The position numbers and the translations under genes are program-made. From Delphinus delphis (lineage: Eukaryota; Chordata; Mammalia; Artiodactyla; Delphinidae), in the NCBI RefSeq assembly GCF_949987515.2, contig NC_082699.1, forward strand, positions 79,837,458 to 79,901,457: a stretch of 64,000 nt of DNA, written 5' to 3'. Shown here piece by piece: positions 61,601-64,000 of the stretch. The first letter of the stretch is position 1; each line of letters begins with the position of its first letter. The notes under the pieces were generated by a model, which did not search any database, was not told the origin of the DNA, and worked only from the letters and a program-made list of their open reading frames with translations.

Positions 61601-62945
61601 TGCTGCCAGAAGCTGGAGGAGATGGTCGGGCAGCTGAAGGTCTGGGCGGGGGCGGGAGTGGGGGCGGGGCGGGGCGGGGGCGGGCCACCTGCCCGCAGAG
61701 CCTCTCGCCTTCTCCCCACGCTTTTCCCAAGTGCAGAGGAGAGAGCCAGGTGAGGCCAGCGGGCTCCTTGCCCCGCTCTGGCTCTGCGCCTCTTCCATCC
61801 TCCCCCATCCCTCACCCCTCCCCCATCTCCCGGGATCTTCCTGCGTCTCCCCAGGAGGGAGTCTGGGGTGGGGTCTCAGGCTTGGAGCCATGGGCAGCAC
61901 CTCTCCAGCCTCCGCTGGCCAACTCCCCAGCAGACGGAAACTGTGCCGCCATCTGTAGCCAAGTCGTCAGAGATGCTGCCCGAGGTCTCAGAGACCTCAG
62001 CACTTCACCCTCCTTCGAAGGAGACCCTGTCGCAGATTTCCATGGTCTCTGGGGCAACTGTTCATATCTCTGTGATGCCCTCAAGCGTCTCCCGGACGCC
62101 CTCACCGGTGGTCTCACCCGGAGAGCCGGACTTGGCCGCCCTGGAGTTGCAGGCCCAGCAGACGCTTGCACAGATGCGCTTTGGGCGGACCCAACGTGCA
62201 CTGTCTGGGACACTGACGCACTTCGGCCCCTTGCCTGAGGCCCACTTGGGATCCTCCGCGCCAGCTGCACTGCCTGATGAGCCACTGCCTCTGGAGCAGA
62301 CGACCTGGTCACAGTCAAAACTGCTGGACCTGGGGCCCATCAACGCACTCAACAACTTCTGCGAGCAGCGTGGGGCTCGGCAGCAGGACCCCCTGCAGGA
62401 GGAGCCCAAGACCCCGCCCCCTCGCCCGCCCCCACGGACGCCCAGCATGGTGGTGCCACAGCCCCGGGAACCCCAGTGAGCACGCCACGGGTCCCTGGAA
62501 GAGGCTGGGGCAGAGCCTGTGTGGAACAGCTGAGGCGTGGGCTTAGCCAAACCCGCTTCCTTATCCTCCAGGCACTACTCCATCCTCCGGCTTCAGGAGG
62601 CCAAGGTCCAGAGGTCTCCAATGAAACTGAGGGGTGAGTAGGGACAGGGGTAGAAATCGGACCTGACCTCTACCCCACCCCAGCCCAGTTCCCGCGGAGC
62701 ACTGACCCCACCCCAAGGCCTCACTATACTGCTGGCCCCCAGGCCGAATGCTGTCCCGGCTCTGGGCGGGCCGCACCCTGGATGGTGCCGTCCGGATGCT
62801 GAAGCTGCCACTGCCCCGGGTGGAACTGCAGCCTTTCCCCCCAGACTGGCCCAGGCCGGCCCATCCGCTGCCCCCGCAGCTCCTGCAGCCTGCCCTGCAA
62901 CGCTACTTTCTGCCAGATGACACGGACCCTGACAGCTACAGCTGA
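54279..62945 (+). CDS. WDR97: WD repeat-containing protein 97
   Basis: Exons that join in frame: 54279-54408, 54613-54743, 54928-55556, 55737-55858, 56047-56752, 56824-56966, 57049-57285, 57362-57452, 57555-57687, 57778-57899, 58175-58235, 58407-58556, 58635-58862, 58944-59069, 59165-59248, 60237-60353, 60446-60610, 60694-60888, 60991-61188, 61269-61390, 61477-61639, about 61880-62475, 62572-62633, 62743-62945. This is roughly 1640 residues (human about 1620). The N-terminal half has WD-like blades ('MVTASRDSTVKVWEAD', 'LVLSASQDGTLRTWDL', 'DGTIRIWTAENRLL'). The C-terminal half is helical ('AYPEVGTVEGLASLFMDLL', 'KLLDLGPINALNNFCEQR'). The role is probably axonemal (inference from family and X-box). 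Unclear parts: whether any exon lies between 59249 and 60236, and the acceptor at 61855 or 61880. The intron after 60353 has a GC donor. No stop or frameshift was found in the firm exons. Confidence 0.9.
55642..55698. repeat. 57-bp alternating purine-pyrimidine tract
   Basis: A CG/TG-rich portion (55642-55665) runs straight into (CA)16 without a break in purine-pyrimidine alternation, inside WDR97 intron 3. Such tracts can form Z-DNA. Confidence 0.95.
59774..59897 (-). mobile_element. CHR-related short SINE in a WDR97 intron
   Basis: A T-rich start, 'ggccacgctgcgtgccttgt', 'gaccggggattgaaccccgg' and the end 'ccgccgagggagtccc'. The body is shorter than in the other copies. Confidence 0.8.
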
Positions 62946-63053
62946 GCTGGCTGGTGACCCTGGCCTGACCCTGCCTCCCCCTTTTCCCTCCAGCATGGAG
63001 TCAGGACATGGCTCTCCAGCCGGCTGTTCACCCCAGCCAAGGCCCAGGGCCCG

Positions 63054-63059
63054 AATAAA
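63054..63059 (+). promoter_or_regulatory. Polyadenylation signal AATAAA of WDR97
   Basis: AATAAA begins 109 bases after the stop codon. Confidence 0.85.
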
Positions 63060-63074
63060 GTCCAGAGGCCACGG

Positions 63075-64000
63075 CCAGCTCACTTTCACCTTTGGGGGCC
63101 CCTGATGTGGGCGAGGGGGGGGTCTGGCTGGTGTGTCACGAACCTGCTGGTGGCCAGCTGCATGTGTGAGGCAGGAGCTGGGGGACTGGTGGGGTCTGGG
63201 ATGGGACAGGGTCTGGGCTCGGGTCAGCACGTGGTAGAGCAGCGTTCTCGGTGCGGGAGGGCCTGTCTGCCCAGAGAGGGAACCTGCCGCACGGGCGTGG
63301 CCCTGCTCAGGCACTCAGCCGCGGTGCTCAGGAGGGGAGGGGGAGACTAACGGGTGGGCTGGGGAGAGGGGAGGGTCTGGGTGGTCGCAGGTGTGTGTGG
63401 GGGAGCTTGCAGTCATTTGATGCAGGTGAAACCAGGAGTCGGTCGGAGCTTTGCTACCTTTAGGCTGGAAAGGAGAAAAATTAATGAAGAGGCCCCGTCT
63501 GCTTTATCCGAGAAGCAGTAAAGGGGCAGTGTTCTCTGGACCTTTCAACCTAAAAGTCACCAGGAGATTCACCTTGTCTGTGAAGCACGGGGTCTCGGGG
63601 CCTCGGCCTTCTTCTGAACTGCCGTGACCTCAAAGGGCACTGACCCAACCACACGTGGAGCCCACGTGCGCACTTACTAGGACGGCTTTTGTGACGGGCC
63701 TGTTCTAGCTTTCTGTATCCTGCTGCTGGGTTGCCTGAGCAGCGATCTCTTTCCTGTATTTTCAGCCTCTGACTTTACACATTTCTGCTCAATGCTTTGT
63801 GGTTAAAATTGGTCTCCCACACCTTTCCCACAGCCCCTAACCTGTGCAGGGGCTCTTGTCACAGGGCTGCTGAGTGGGCCGCTCTTTCCTAGGCCAAGGA
63901 GGGCCAGCAGTGCCAGGTCCAGATAACTGAAAAACTGGACGTTTTTATAAAAGGAACTGTACCTGCTACAACAAGGACTGAGGCCCGTAGTAGTCTGCAT
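63075..64000. other. Right-hand intergenic end, no gene seen
   Basis: GC falls from about 65% to below 50% toward the edge. No exon or complete repeat could be identified; the next expected gene by human order lies beyond the window. Confidence 0.5.

Noticed and set aside
61739..61749. An 11-base microexon in WDR97 that would fix the frame into an exon starting at 61855
   Set aside because: A simpler solution exists: an acceptor at 61878-61879 joins 61639 to 61880 in phase 0. The microexon cannot be excluded without transcript data.

Overview
The window is nuclear DNA from a placental mammal, very probably a cetacean and most likely a toothed whale. The gaps and introns carry about ten tRNA-derived SINEs of the cetacean CHR type: the 'ggacttccctggtggc' head, a 'ggttcgaacccgtgtcccctgca' B-box region, and an 'aaataaataaat' tail. 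There are also L1 3' ends with 'ccaataaagatg', Tigger DNA-transposon remains and old LTR, L2 and MIR pieces. Every gene recognised belongs to the block that lies at 8q24.3 in human. All exon models below were read by eye from splice sites, reading frame and knowledge of the mammalian proteins; nothing was aligned by program.

Layout from left to right: the terminal coding exon of SPATC1 (+, 0.7-1.0 kb); a broken copy of SMPD5 (+, 3.3-5.2 kb); OPLAH (-, 26 coding exons, 5.35-14.3 kb) with its CpG island at 14.6-15.4 kb; an isolated speriolin-type first coding exon on the minus strand (16.1-16.3 kb); a repeat-rich gap (16.4-25.6 kb); EXOSC4 (+, 3 exons); GPAA1 (+, 12 exons, one U12-type AT-AC intron); a second repeat-rich gap built around an antisense L1 (33-42.3 kb); CYC1 (+, 7 exons); SHARPIN (-, 8 exons) sharing a CpG-island promoter with MAF1 (+, 7 coding exons plus the last short one); and WDR97 (+, about 25 exons, 54.3-62.9 kb). 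The last kilobase shows no gene.

The genes do not form one pathway. They are mostly housekeeping genes in a compact, GC-rich block: glutathione-cycle enzyme (OPLAH), RNA exosome ring subunit (EXOSC4), GPI transamidase subunit (GPAA1), complex III haem subunit (CYC1), linear-ubiquitin ligase subunit (SHARPIN) and RNA polymerase III repressor (MAF1). Two testis or axoneme genes (SPATC1, WDR97) flank them. OPLAH, EXOSC4, GPAA1, CYC1, SHARPIN and MAF1 all read through without frameshift at close to their usual mammalian lengths.

No wholly new system is evident. The points most worth checking are: SMPD5 inactivation; the SPATC1-like first exon in the 'wrong' place and orientation; a 54-residue C-terminal extension of SHARPIN through loss of the usual stop; the non-canonical introns (U12 AT-AC in GPAA1, GC-AG in EXOSC4 and WDR97); and an inverted near-identical 100-bp pair in the second repeat region.
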